Shown: one piece after another, positions 1-9,812 of the stretch
How positions within the stretch are numbered: position 1 is the first letter of the stretch
How the letters are laid out: each line of letters starts with the position of its first letter
DNA from: Bacteroidota bacterium
GTDB lineage: Bacteria; Bacteroidota; Bacteroidia; Chitinophagales; Chitinophagaceae
Direction of reading: 5' to 3'
NCBI GenBank assembly: GCA_947454025.1
Contig: CANGIZ010000001.1
Span: 1-64,000 of the forward strand
DNA: 64,000 bases
Notes under the pieces: model-generated
What the model saw: only the letters and a program-made list of their open reading frames with translations
The model's database searches: none
Told to the model about the DNA's origin: nothing
Program-made: the position numbers and the translations under genes

Positions 1-72
1 TGCAGATGCATCAAAGTTGTTCAATTGCTGTCTGAGAATCGCTGATATTTCATCAGGTTTAATGTCCGCCAT
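1..72 (-). CDS. atpA: ATP synthase F1 subunit alpha, N-terminal fragment (runs off window edge)
   Basis: Reverse complement reads ATG GCG GAC ATT AAA CCT GAT GAA ATA TCA... = MADIKPDEISAILRQQLNNFDASA, typical AtpA start; next after atpH. Confidence 0.85.
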   Translation of the reverse strand, partial: MADIKPDEISAILRQQLNNFDASA

Positions 73-97
73 AACTGTCTATTTTAATATATGATTA

Positions 98-661
98 TTA
101 TTTTATTTTATTTACGTACTCGCTGTTCGTAAATTGTTTTTTGATGTCTCTTAAATCTCTAGCAATACTCGCATCCAATAAATTATTATTGAACTCTAAT
201 ACGAATCCGCCTATCAAGCTTTCATCTACTTTGGTTGTTAATTCAACGGTACCAAAATTGCTTTCTGCCTTCACTTTATCTTCGATCGATTTTTTCAAAG
301 CATCTCCCACCTCAACGGCAGTTGTCAATGTAACTTGGTGAATTCCTTTTAACTCGTTGTATTGCTCAATAAAAGCAGTTGCCATTTCGGGCAAATCGCT
401 TTCTCTTCCTTTCTTAACCAATAAAACCGTAAAAGAATTTGTCAATAAACTTACTTTATCTTTAGTCACCGCGTTGATGATACTATTCTTTTGATCTGCT
501 TTAATAATAGGGCTACGCAATAAATTCACAAAATCCTTACTCACTTGACAAACGGCATGCAAATATTTCATATCTGCATACACCGCTTCCAATTGGCCTT
601 GCTCGGTGGCAAGCCCTAGTAAGCTTTTTGCGTATCTACCTGCTAAACGTGCGTTCGACAT
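98..661 (-). CDS. atpH: ATP synthase F1 subunit delta
   Basis: ORF protein MSNARLAGRYAKSLLGLATEQGQLE; operon position between b subunit and alpha. Confidence 0.93.
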   Translation of the reverse strand: MSNARLAGRYAKSLLGLATEQGQLEAVYADMKYLHAVCQVSKDFVNLLRSPIIKADQKNSIINAVTKDKVSLLTNSFTVLLVKKGRESDLPEMATAFIEQYNELKGIHQVTLTTAVEVGDALKKSIEDKVKAESNFGTVELTTKVDESLIGGFVLEFNNNLLDASIARDLRDIKKQFTNSEYVNKIK

Positions 662-667
662 TTTTTA

Positions 668-1177
668 TTAATTTAATTTAACTCCGTCAGCTAATTGTTT
701 AATGTAAGACTCTTGGTCGGCTTTATTAGACAATTCTTTTCTTAATACTTTTTCAGCCACTTCAACTACTAAACTACCTACCTGATTTTTTACTTCAGCT
801 AATGCAGCATTTTTTTGTTGATTGATAGCAACTTGTGCGTCCGCTAAAATTCTATCATATTCTGACTTTGCTTTGTCTTTTGCTTCTGCTACCATTTTCT
901 CCGAAGCTTCTTTTGCTTCTTTAATTAAAGTAGCTCTTTCTTCACGTGCTTTCGCTAACAATGCTTCATTTTCATTTTGCATTGCAGTGATTTCAGACTT
1001 CATTTTATCGGCCTTTAACAAAGCTTCTTCAATACCGCTTTCACGATCATTGATTGCTTTTAAAATTGGCTTCCATGCAAATTTTCCTAATACAATTAAA
1101 AGGACTAAAAATGCAACTGTGTTCCAAAATACCAAGCCAATATCTGGCAACACTAAAGGATTAATTTCTAACAACAT
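668..1177 (-). CDS. atpF: ATP synthase F0 subunit b
   Basis: N-terminal TM segment plus long charged coiled coil; operon position. Confidence 0.93.
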   Translation of the reverse strand: MLLEINPLVLPDIGLVFWNTVAFLVLLIVLGKFAWKPILKAINDRESGIEEALLKADKMKSEITAMQNENEALLAKAREERATLIKEAKEASEKMVAEAKDKAKSEYDRILADAQVAINQQKNAALAEVKNQVGSLVVEVAEKVLRKELSNKADQESYIKQLADGVKLN

Positions 1178-1267
1178 AAGGCTCTATTTATTTCTTACTA
1201 TTTATATTATTTCAAAGGATGCTTTTGCATGATTCCTTCGATTTTTCAAATCTTTTTTTTCAATAAA

Positions 1268-1303
1268 ATTATAGGCCCATCGCCCTGTGCTAGGGCCTAT
1301 AAT
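1268..1303 (-). terminator. Strong stem-loop between atpE and atpF (attenuator or stability hairpin)
   Basis: Perfect 11-bp arms ATTATAGGCCC / GGGCCTATAAT, 14-nt loop, T-rich 3' flank on minus strand. Confidence 0.6.
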
Positions 1304-1325
1304 AAATTTAGAAATCGTCTACGGA

Positions 1326-1556
<231 letters not shown>

Positions 1557-1583
1557 TTATTGAAAAAATTTTTAATAATTATT

Positions 1584-2741
1584 TTAGTGATGAGCAGCCT
1601 CTTCATGGTGATGCTCTTCGGTAGCCATTCCAATATACATAGCAGCTAACATAGTAAAGATGAAGGCTTGCAAGAATGCAACCAACAACTCAATCATGCC
1701 AATAAATACTGCAAATGGAACTGCAATCGCAGAAGCAAAAACCGTTTTGAATATGAAGATTAAACAAATCAAACTTAACACAAGAATGTGGCCTGCTGTA
1801 ATGTTCGCAAACAAACGAATCATTAATGAAATAGGCTTAGTAAACACACCGATTAATTCAATTGGTGCTAAGAACAATTTCATGCTCCAGTGCATACCTG
1901 GCATCCAGAAAATATGCTCCCAATAACTTTTATTCGCACTTAAATTCACCACAATAAACACACATACTGCTAAAGTCATCGTGAAAGCAATATTACCACT
2001 CACGTTGGCTCCACCTGGGAAGAAAGGAATCAACCCTAAAAAGTTATTCGTTAAAATCAAAAAGAAAATAGTTAACAAGAAAGGCATGTACTTACCTGCT
2101 TTTTTTGCACCAATATTTGGAACAGCAACCTCATCTCTAACAAACAAGATGATAGGTTCCATAAAAGATTGTAATCCTTTAGGCGCTGTCTTAACACCCG
2201 TCTTTTTATAAGCAGCTGCTGAACTTAACAATACCACTAATAAAATGAAAACAGATACAAATAAACTTGCTACGTTCTTAGTGATAGAAATATCCCAAAG
2301 TTGTTTGCTTGCTTCTTTATCTAAATTACCATTGGCGTCAACGATCTTCGTTTTGCCATCAATTAATTTATAATCAAAATTGCCTTTGTATACTACAGGC
2401 TCATGATGCTCGTCCACTAATTTTTCAGAAGAGAAAACTTCAAACCCTTTTGAGGTTTTCAAAATCACAGGCAAATGAATTGAAGTATGTCCCCATAAAT
2501 GCCAGCTGTGGTCGTCCTTAATGTGCTCCAAAATTGTTTCAGTAACGTTAAAGCTACCTTCTTCTTTTTTCTTCTCCACTTTTGGTTCCTCTACAGTTAC
2601 TGTTTCCACATTTGCTTTATTGGTATCAGCAATTGCAGCCGAATCCACTGCCAAATTATTGGCAAATGAACTTGTTGAACACAACACAGCTAATAAGCTG
2701 AAACTCGCTACCAGTAAAGTTTTTATTCGTAAAAAAGACAT
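1584..2741 (-). CDS. atpB: ATP synthase F0 subunit a
   Basis: C-terminal multi-TM AtpB signature; ORF track begins at 2795 but MSFLRIKTLLVASF at 2741 gives a signal-like start. Confidence 0.92.
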   Translation of the reverse strand: MSFLRIKTLLVASFSLLAVLCSTSSFANNLAVDSAAIADTNKANVETVTVEEPKVEKKKEEGSFNVTETILEHIKDDHSWHLWGHTSIHLPVILKTSKGFEVFSSEKLVDEHHEPVVYKGNFDYKLIDGKTKIVDANGNLDKEASKQLWDISITKNVASLFVSVFILLVVLLSSAAAYKKTGVKTAPKGLQSFMEPIILFVRDEVAVPNIGAKKAGKYMPFLLTIFFLILTNNFLGLIPFFPGGANVSGNIAFTMTLAVCVFIVVNLSANKSYWEHIFWMPGMHWSMKLFLAPIELIGVFTKPISLMIRLFANITAGHILVLSLICLIFIFKTVFASAIAVPFAVFIGMIELLVAFLQAFIFTMLAAMYIGMATEEHHHEEAAHH

Positions 2742-2871
2742 GATTCTCTCAAAATTTGCGGCAAAGATAGGAATAAAGCGCATGAAAATGAGCATTTCTT
2801 AACAGAAACTTAAATACAAAAATAAAAAATATTTGAAAAATAAATGACTGAAAATCAATGATTTAAGAAAA

Positions 2872-4677
2872 TTAAGCTTGATTTTTCTGTGCAAACTGCA
2901 TTTCAGTTAGGGTCGCATAAAAACCGCCCAATTGTAGGAGTTCATTATGGCTACCCATTTCTTTGATTTCTCCTTTGTCTAGCACAATGATTTTATTGGC
3001 TTTACGAATGGTAGAAAGGCGGTGCGCAATCACGATGGAAGTACGTCCTTTAATGAGTGTTTCAATGGCGTGCTCAATTAATTGTTCACTTTCAGTATCA
3101 ATGGAAGAAGTCGCTTCGTCTAAAATTAAAATGGATGGATTGTATAAAAGGGCACGAATAAAACTCAATAATTGTCTTTGTCCTAAACTTAAGGTAGCCC
3201 CTCTTTCCATAACCTGATAATCATAGTTGCCTGGCAATTGCATAATAAAGTCATGCATGCCAATCATCTTAGCAGCCTCATACACTTGCTCCTTACTAAT
3301 TGACGGATTGCGCAAAGTAATATTATCATACACCGAACCTGAAAATAAAAATACATCTTGCAATACCACACCTACCGATGCGCGTAAACGATCCAAAGAA
3401 TAAGATTCTATCGCATGATCGTCTAATAAAATAGTGCCAGATTGATATGGATACAAACGATTCAAAATACTTATGATAGAAGTTTTACCACTACCCGTAT
3501 GACCCACCAATGCTACTGTTTGTCCTGCCTCCACTGTAAAATTGATATTATTTAATACCCATTTAGGTTCCTGATAAGCAAAACACACATTTTTAAATTC
3601 AATTTTACCATTAATATGCGCTGGCGCATAAGTGCCATCATTAATAGTTACGTCCTGATTGTCTAATACTTTAAACACACGCTCAGCCGCTACCATTCCC
3701 ATTTGCAAAACATTAAATTTATCTGCAATCATGCGTAGCGGTCTAAATATTTGATTCAAGAATAATATAAATGCAACCAACATTCCTGCATCCAAGGACC
3801 TGCCTGCAACCCACCAAACAATCAAACCAATACTTAATGCCAATACTACTTCCACAACTGGGAAGAAAACCGAATAAGCGAAAATTGCTTTGATATTGGC
3901 TTGCTTATGTTGTTCATTAATTTTCGTAAACTTTTTCATCTCTTTTTCTTCAGCAGCAAATGCTTGCACTACTTGCATACCCGAGATATGTTCTTGCACA
4001 AAAGCGTTGAGTGCCGCCACAGCATTTCGAACTTGGATAAAACTTTTGTTAACGCTTTCTTTAAAAAAATAAGTCGCAATTAACATGATCGGAAATGGAA
4101 TTAAACAAACCAATGTCAACTGCCAATTAATGACAAACATCGTTGTCAAGGTTACAATAATGGTTAGTAGGTCGGCCAATATCGGTATGAGTCCGTCCGA
4201 AAAAATATCATTAATACTTTCAATATCATTAATAGTACGCGTTGTTAATGTACCAATGGGCGTTTGATCGAATTGACGCATTTCCCAATGCATAATTTTA
4301 TCATACACTTTATTACGTAAGTCTCGAATTACTTGTTGCCCCAACCATGCCATTCCAAAAGTAAAAAAGAAACGCATGATGGTTTCCAACATAATGAATG
4401 CCACTTGAAACAAACTAATAGCAAGTATTAATTTTAATGTGTCTCCCATTGCATTAACCGGCAAAAACCATGTTAACCATATTGGCAGATGCACTATTTT
4501 TCCAATTGCAACATTCACTGTTGCTTGAATTAAATAAGGTCGAACAGGCGTAGCAAATGCAAGTACGATCGACAAAACCACATTACTCCAAAATATAAAT
4601 CGGTAAGGTTTTACAAAGGAAAAAACTCTTTTTAAAATAGAGCCCTTGAATATGGGTTTAGGCGTTGTTGAAGACAT
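2872..4677 (-). CDS. ABC transporter, TM + ATPase fusion (MsbA-like exporter)
   Basis: Walker A GHTGSGKTS, signature LSLGQRQLLSF, Walker B ILILDEATSSID, six-TM N-terminal half. Confidence 0.9.
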   Translation of the reverse strand: MSSTTPKPIFKGSILKRVFSFVKPYRFIFWSNVVLSIVLAFATPVRPYLIQATVNVAIGKIVHLPIWLTWFLPVNAMGDTLKLILAISLFQVAFIMLETIMRFFFTFGMAWLGQQVIRDLRNKVYDKIMHWEMRQFDQTPIGTLTTRTINDIESINDIFSDGLIPILADLLTIIVTLTTMFVINWQLTLVCLIPFPIMLIATYFFKESVNKSFIQVRNAVAALNAFVQEHISGMQVVQAFAAEEKEMKKFTKINEQHKQANIKAIFAYSVFFPVVEVVLALSIGLIVWWVAGRSLDAGMLVAFILFLNQIFRPLRMIADKFNVLQMGMVAAERVFKVLDNQDVTINDGTYAPAHINGKIEFKNVCFAYQEPKWVLNNINFTVEAGQTVALVGHTGSGKTSIISILNRLYPYQSGTILLDDHAIESYSLDRLRASVGVVLQDVFLFSGSVYDNITLRNPSISKEQVYEAAKMIGMHDFIMQLPGNYDYQVMERGATLSLGQRQLLSFIRALLYNPSILILDEATSSIDTESEQLIEHAIETLIKGRTSIVIAHRLSTIRKANKIIVLDKGEIKEMGSHNELLQLGGFYATLTEMQFAQKNQA

Positions 4678-4748
4678 AGAGGGACAAAGTTACATTATCT
4701 GCCGGTTCCATGTAAAAATCCTGCAGCTTTTACGTATTTTCGTAACCA

Positions 4749-7007
4749 ATGGAGATGCAAGATGACGATATAAAACCGGTAAGTGCCAGTACTTACAATT
4801 TAAATGAAGAACAGGAAAATAAAGAAATTGTTCGCCATTATCGTGCTCTTTTGCGTGCCTTAAGACCTAAAATTAAAAAAGGAGACAAGGAGCTTTTAAG
4901 AACTGCCTTTGAAATGGCCACCAATGCGCATAAAACCATGCGTCGTAAAAGCGGTGAACCTTATATATTTCACCCGATAGCTGTTGCGATGATTTGTGTG
5001 GAAGAAATCGGCCTAGGGGTTCGAAGTACTATTTGTGGTTTATTGCATGATACTGTCGAGGACACTGATATAACTTTAGACGACATCAAGGGTGAGTTCG
5101 GAAATGAGATTGCAAAAATTGTAGACGGTCTTACAAAAATTTCTACGGTGATGGATACCAATAGTAGCCAACAAGCCGAGAACTTTAAAAAGATTTTATT
5201 AACCCTTACCGACGACCCAAGAGTGATCCTGATTAAGTTGGCCGATCGTTTGCACAATATGCGAACCCTTGATTCCATGAAGCAAGAGAAGCAATTAAAA
5301 ATTGCGTCCGAAACTATTTGGGTATACGCTCCACTTGCACATCGTATGGGTTTGTACAATATTAAGACCGAACTGGAAGATTTGTCCATGAAATATTTGG
5401 AGGCGGACACTTATAAAGAGATTGCCAAAAAATTATCTGAAACTAAAAGAGAGCGTACAAAATATATTAATGAATTTATACGTCCTTTAAAAGATAAATT
5501 AACACAAGCTGGTTTTAATTTTGAAATTTATGGCAGACCAAAAAGTATACATTCTATTTGGAACAAAATAAAAAAGAAGGGGGTGAGTTTTGAGGAAGTG
5601 TATGATTTATTTGCCATTAGGGTGATACTTGACGCCCCAATAGATAAAGAAAAAGAAGATTGTTGGAAAGTATATTCTTTGGTTACGGACGAATACCTGC
5701 CTTCACCCGAACGCTTACGAGACTGGTTAAGCAATCCAAAAAGCAATGGCTATGAAGCCCTACATACAACAGTGATGGGGCCTCAAGGAAAATGGGTGGA
5801 AGTACAAATTCGTACCAAGCGTATGAATGAGATTGCCGAAAAAGGTTTAGCTGCACATTTTAAATATAAAGAAGGATCGCATAGCGAGGACCGTTTTGAC
5901 AAATGGTTTATGCAAATCCGTGAGGCATTAGGGAATCAAGATGAAGGAGGCATTGATTTTTTACAAGATTTTAAAACTTCTTTCTTAGCAGAAGAGATAT
6001 ATGTGTATACGCCTAAGGGAGAAGTTAAAATGTTGCCAACGAATAGCTCGGCTTTGGACTTTGCATTTTATATACACACAGCAATCGGATCCAAATGTAT
6101 TGGTGCAAAAGTGAACCACAAATTGGTGCCGATCAGTCATAAGTTACGCAGTGGGGATCAAATTGAAATTATTACCAGCAATAAACAAAAACCTTCTGAA
6201 GATTGGTTGAATAGTGTGGTAACGGCTAAGGCAAAAAATAGTATTAAGGATGCATTAAGAGAAGAGAAAAAAGTGATTGCCGAAGAAGGGAAATACACAT
6301 TGCAACGCAAGTTAGAAGGTATTGGTGGTGTATACAATCCATACAATGTGGATCAGGTAATGAACTACTATAAACTAGGCAGTCAACTAGATTTATTATA
6401 TCGCATTGCCACTAAATCGATTGATTTAAAAGAATTGAAAATGTTCACGGTTCTGGGTGATAAAGTGGAAGCACCCAAACCCGTTGTTGCTCCAGTTGAG
6501 CATAATCTTGAACATGCCATCACGCGCCCCATCCCTAAAAAAGATTCAGAACTGATTATTTTTGGAGAGTCTAGCGATCAAATACAATATTCATTAGCAA
6601 AATGTTGCAACCCCATTCCTGGTGATGACGTTTTTGGATTTGTAAGCACTGGTAAGGGATTAATTATTCATCGCACCACCTGTCCAAACGCAACGCAGTT
6701 ATTAGCCAACTATGGACATAGAGTTGTAAAAACCAAATGGGCAAAAAATAAAGAAATTTCTTTCCTAACAGGGCTTAGTATTATAGGCCTAGACGATGTG
6801 GGTGTAGTAAATAAGATTACGAATATTATTAGCGGGGAATTAAAAATTAATATTGCAGCATTAACCATCGAATCAAAGGATGGCCTATTCCAGGGTACCA
6901 TTAAAGTATATGTACACGACAAGGACGAACTTGCCAACTTAGTGGATAGAATAAAATCCCTACATGGCATTCAACAAGTTAACAGGTTTGATACAGAGAC
7001 TGTGTAA
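4749..7007 (+). CDS. rsh: RelA/SpoT bifunctional (p)ppGpp synthetase/hydrolase
   Basis: HD domain (HDTVEDT), synthetase domain, TGS and C-terminal ACT domain. Confidence 0.95.
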   Translation: MEMQDDDIKPVSASTYNLNEEQENKEIVRHYRALLRALRPKIKKGDKELLRTAFEMATNAHKTMRRKSGEPYIFHPIAVAMICVEEIGLGVRSTICGLLHDTVEDTDITLDDIKGEFGNEIAKIVDGLTKISTVMDTNSSQQAENFKKILLTLTDDPRVILIKLADRLHNMRTLDSMKQEKQLKIASETIWVYAPLAHRMGLYNIKTELEDLSMKYLEADTYKEIAKKLSETKRERTKYINEFIRPLKDKLTQAGFNFEIYGRPKSIHSIWNKIKKKGVSFEEVYDLFAIRVILDAPIDKEKEDCWKVYSLVTDEYLPSPERLRDWLSNPKSNGYEALHTTVMGPQGKWVEVQIRTKRMNEIAEKGLAAHFKYKEGSHSEDRFDKWFMQIREALGNQDEGGIDFLQDFKTSFLAEEIYVYTPKGEVKMLPTNSSALDFAFYIHTAIGSKCIGAKVNHKLVPISHKLRSGDQIEIITSNKQKPSEDWLNSVVTAKAKNSIKDALREEKKVIAEEGKYTLQRKLEGIGGVYNPYNVDQVMNYYKLGSQLDLLYRIATKSIDLKELKMFTVLGDKVEAPKPVVAPVEHNLEHAITRPIPKKDSELIIFGESSDQIQYSLAKCCNPIPGDDVFGFVSTGKGLIIHRTTCPNATQLLANYGHRVVKTKWAKNKEISFLTGLSIIGLDDVGVVNKITNIISGELKINIAALTIESKDGLFQGTIKVYVHDKDELANLVDRIKSLHGIQQVNRFDTETV

Positions 7008-7085
7008 AAGTATGCGCAATTAATATTGGGATAAATAGGTAATAAAGTTTTCTAGACTTATTTTTGTGCTCTCAAATAACAAATC

Positions 7086-8348
7086 ATGGTAGACGTAATT
7101 TTAGGACTTCAATGGGGTGACGAAGGAAAAGGTAAAATAGTGGATTATTTTGCTCCCAAGTATGATATTATCGCAAGGTTCCAAGGTGGACCGAATGCGG
7201 GTCATACATTGTATGTGAACGGCACTAAAATGGTCTTACACCAAATACCATCTGGTATATTTCACCAAGATAAAATAAATATTATTGGGAATGGCGTAGT
7301 ATTAGATCCGGTGACTTTGAAAAAAGAATGTGATGCGGTAGCCACTATGGGCGTGGATGTAAAAAAGAATTTATTTATTTCAGAAAGAACAAATATTATC
7401 ATTCCTTCACACAGAGCTTTGGATAAAGCTTCAGAATTGTCAAAGGGAGAAGCAAAAATTGGATCTACTTTAAAAGGTATCGGACCTGCTTATATGGATA
7501 AGACAGGAAGAAACGCTTTAAGAGTAGGTGACTTGTTAGATAAGAAATTCATTAGCAAGTATATTGCTTTAAGAATGAAACATCAGAAAATTTTAGATAG
7601 CTATAATTTCAATGAAGACATTAGCGAAATGGAATCTGAATTTTTTGAAGCCATTGAATTCTTAAAAACTTTGAATATCATTAATTGCGAATACTTTATT
7701 AATGAACAAATTGCGAAAGGTAAAAAAGTATTGGCCGAAGGTGCACAAGGTTCGATGTTAGATATTGATTTTGGAACCTTCCCTTTTGTGACTTCAAGCA
7801 ATACTATTTCAGCAGGTGTTTGTACTGGCTTAGGTATTTCTCCAAAACAAATTGGTGAGGTGTTCGGTATTTCTAAAGCATATTGCACCCGTGTGGGTAG
7901 CGGCCCCTTCCCTACTGAATTGCATGATGCAAAAGGGGAAGAATTAAGAAAGATAGGAAGTGAATTTGGTGCCACTACAGGTCGACCTCGCAGATGTGGC
8001 TGGATTGACTTAGTTGCATTAAAATACACCTGTATGATTAATGGTGTAACGCAAATCATAATGACAAAGGCAGATATCTTAGATTCCTTCGAAACATTGG
8101 ACCTAGGAGTTGCTTATGAAATGGAAGGCAAACAAATCGACTATGTACCTTTTCAATTAGTGGGTACGCCAGTAACACCTATTTGGAAAACCATGCAAGG
8201 CTGGCACACTGATTCTACTAAAATGAAAATGGAAAACGAATTGCCTGCTACCATGAAGTCTTATATCGAATTTATTAATACGTATTTAGGCGTGCCAGTT
8301 AAGTTTGTATCCAACGGACCTGGTAGAGATCAAATTGTACATTTATAA
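7086..8348 (+). CDS. purA: Adenylosuccinate synthetase
   Basis: GLQWGDEGKGKIVDYF, GGPNAGHT, GIGPAYMDK motifs. Confidence 0.97.
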   Translation: MVDVILGLQWGDEGKGKIVDYFAPKYDIIARFQGGPNAGHTLYVNGTKMVLHQIPSGIFHQDKINIIGNGVVLDPVTLKKECDAVATMGVDVKKNLFISERTNIIIPSHRALDKASELSKGEAKIGSTLKGIGPAYMDKTGRNALRVGDLLDKKFISKYIALRMKHQKILDSYNFNEDISEMESEFFEAIEFLKTLNIINCEYFINEQIAKGKKVLAEGAQGSMLDIDFGTFPFVTSSNTISAGVCTGLGISPKQIGEVFGISKAYCTRVGSGPFPTELHDAKGEELRKIGSEFGATTGRPRRCGWIDLVALKYTCMINGVTQIIMTKADILDSFETLDLGVAYEMEGKQIDYVPFQLVGTPVTPIWKTMQGWHTDSTKMKMENELPATMKSYIEFINTYLGVPVKFVSNGPGRDQIVHL

Positions 8349-8454
8349 TTTTAAGCAGTCATTTTTACAACTAATTAACGACAAAAAAAAGTCCTTTTTT
8401 ATTTGGTAAATAAAAAAAACGGGTGAAATTTTACAATGTAATTTTGAATGAACT

Positions 8455-8793
8455 ATGGCAGTAAAAACGATTAAAGAAAAAAAGTCCGCAACTAAAAAAA
8501 GTGATTTAGATCCAGCGGAAAAAGTGAGTAAAACCGCCGCTAAGAAAAAAGTAGTTGACGACGATGATGATATTGATGACGAAGAAGAAGTAGATGATGA
8601 TTGGGGTAAAGCTGAAGAGGATGATAGCTGGGATCCAGACTTCGAAGAATTTGATATGCCTAAAAAGTCAACTAAGAAAGCCGGTAAAGGGAAAAAAGGA
8701 GAAGATGAGGATGACCTTGGATTAGACGATGACTTGAATTTGGATGATGATGACTTATTCGATGATAAAGACGAATTTGATGACGACTTTTAA
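8455..8793 (+). CDS. Small polyampholyte protein: lysine-rich N-terminus, Asp/Glu-rich C-terminus
   Basis: 112 aa ORF with -7-like promoter element TAATTTTG 8 nt upstream; extreme composition. Confidence 0.75.
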   Translation: MAVKTIKEKKSATKKSDLDPAEKVSKTAAKKKVVDDDDDIDDEEEVDDDWGKAEEDDSWDPDFEEFDMPKKSTKKAGKGKKGEDEDDLGLDDDLNLDDDDLFDDKDEFDDDF

Positions 8794-8806
8794 TTAAGGA
8801 TATATA

Positions 8807-9802
8807 TTACTCCTTAATCGAATATAAAGATTGTAAAGAGGCCTGTAAAATATCATTTTTATGGGCCTCAAATATTTCTAGCCTATCCTTAGGTAATTTT
8901 AATACATAGGTCTTTCCTGTTCCAACAATATTGTCGAATTTAGGATTCAATAATGACAATTCTTTTTCAATAATATTTAGATACTGCGCAATAACAGCAA
9001 TACGGAATCGACCACTCACGCTTACTTCAGCATAATTGGTTTGCAATAAAATACTAGGCCCTTTTGTTTTATCGATCGCATCTAGTTTTCCTCTTTCATC
9101 GAACGCTGTCGTTTTATCGAACGCTCTCGCGTTCTCTTCTTCCATTACATAATGCGTAGCGATAAATTTCTTAACATGATTGCGCGTTTCCAATGGCAGT
9201 TCATACTGTAATTCCCAAAAATCTTTTGTCCCTTTTTTCTTAATAGCCTGTCTTACTCTACCTGCTCCCCCATTATAGGCAGCAACGACCAATAACCAGT
9301 CTCCAAATTCTTTATATAGTTCTTTTAGGATAGTGGCTGCCGCTTGCGTGCTTTTATAATAATCGGTACGCTCATCGTTAGGTGTTAATTTAAGTCCGAG
9401 TCGAGTAGCTTCATCGGGCATGATTTGCCATGGACCTACTGCCCCTGCCCAAGAAATTAAATTGGAACTTAAATGACTTTCAATGACACTTAAATATTTT
9501 AGCTGTACAGGAATACCATTGCTTATTAAAATTGCATCGTACAAATTAAAATATGGCTTGGCCCAAGTTTTCATACGCATCAATTCAGGGCCTTGTTTAT
9601 CCATATAGGATTGTATAAAGCTAATGGCCTTAGGATTAAGTTGAAACTGAAAAGGCTTATTTGGATCCTCGGTTGACGTGATTTTAAATAAGCTCGAAAA
9701 TCCTACACGTTGTAATTGTAATGAATCAGCAACTACTTTCTTGTCCTGTGCAAATATGGGAACAAATATATAAAGGCAAATAAACAATAAGAGTATTCGC
9801 AT
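8807..9802 (-). CDS. Lytic murein transglycosylase (SLT domain, MltD-like)
   Basis: ESHLSSNLISWAGAVGPWQIMPDEATRLGL and AAYNGGAGRVRQAI SLT motifs. Confidence 0.9.
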   Translation of the reverse strand: MRILLLFICLYIFVPIFAQDKKVVADSLQLQRVGFSSLFKITSTEDPNKPFQFQLNPKAISFIQSYMDKQGPELMRMKTWAKPYFNLYDAILISNGIPVQLKYLSVIESHLSSNLISWAGAVGPWQIMPDEATRLGLKLTPNDERTDYYKSTQAAATILKELYKEFGDWLLVVAAYNGGAGRVRQAIKKKGTKDFWELQYELPLETRNHVKKFIATHYVMEEENARAFDKTTAFDERGKLDAIDKTKGPSILLQTNYAEVSVSGRFRIAVIAQYLNIIEKELSLLNPKFDNIVGTGKTYVLKLPKDRLEIFEAHKNDILQASLQSLYSIKE

Positions 9803-9812
9803 GCAATTGCAA

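Noticed and set aside
4970-5410. Minus-strand 146 aa ORF
   Set aside because: Antisense to the rsh HD domain; no supporting signals.
8793-8818. ATTAAGGA/TCCTTAAT dyad between convergent genes
   Set aside because: Short AT-rich 8-bp arms with no U tract; may be chance overlap with stop codons, too weak to call a terminator.
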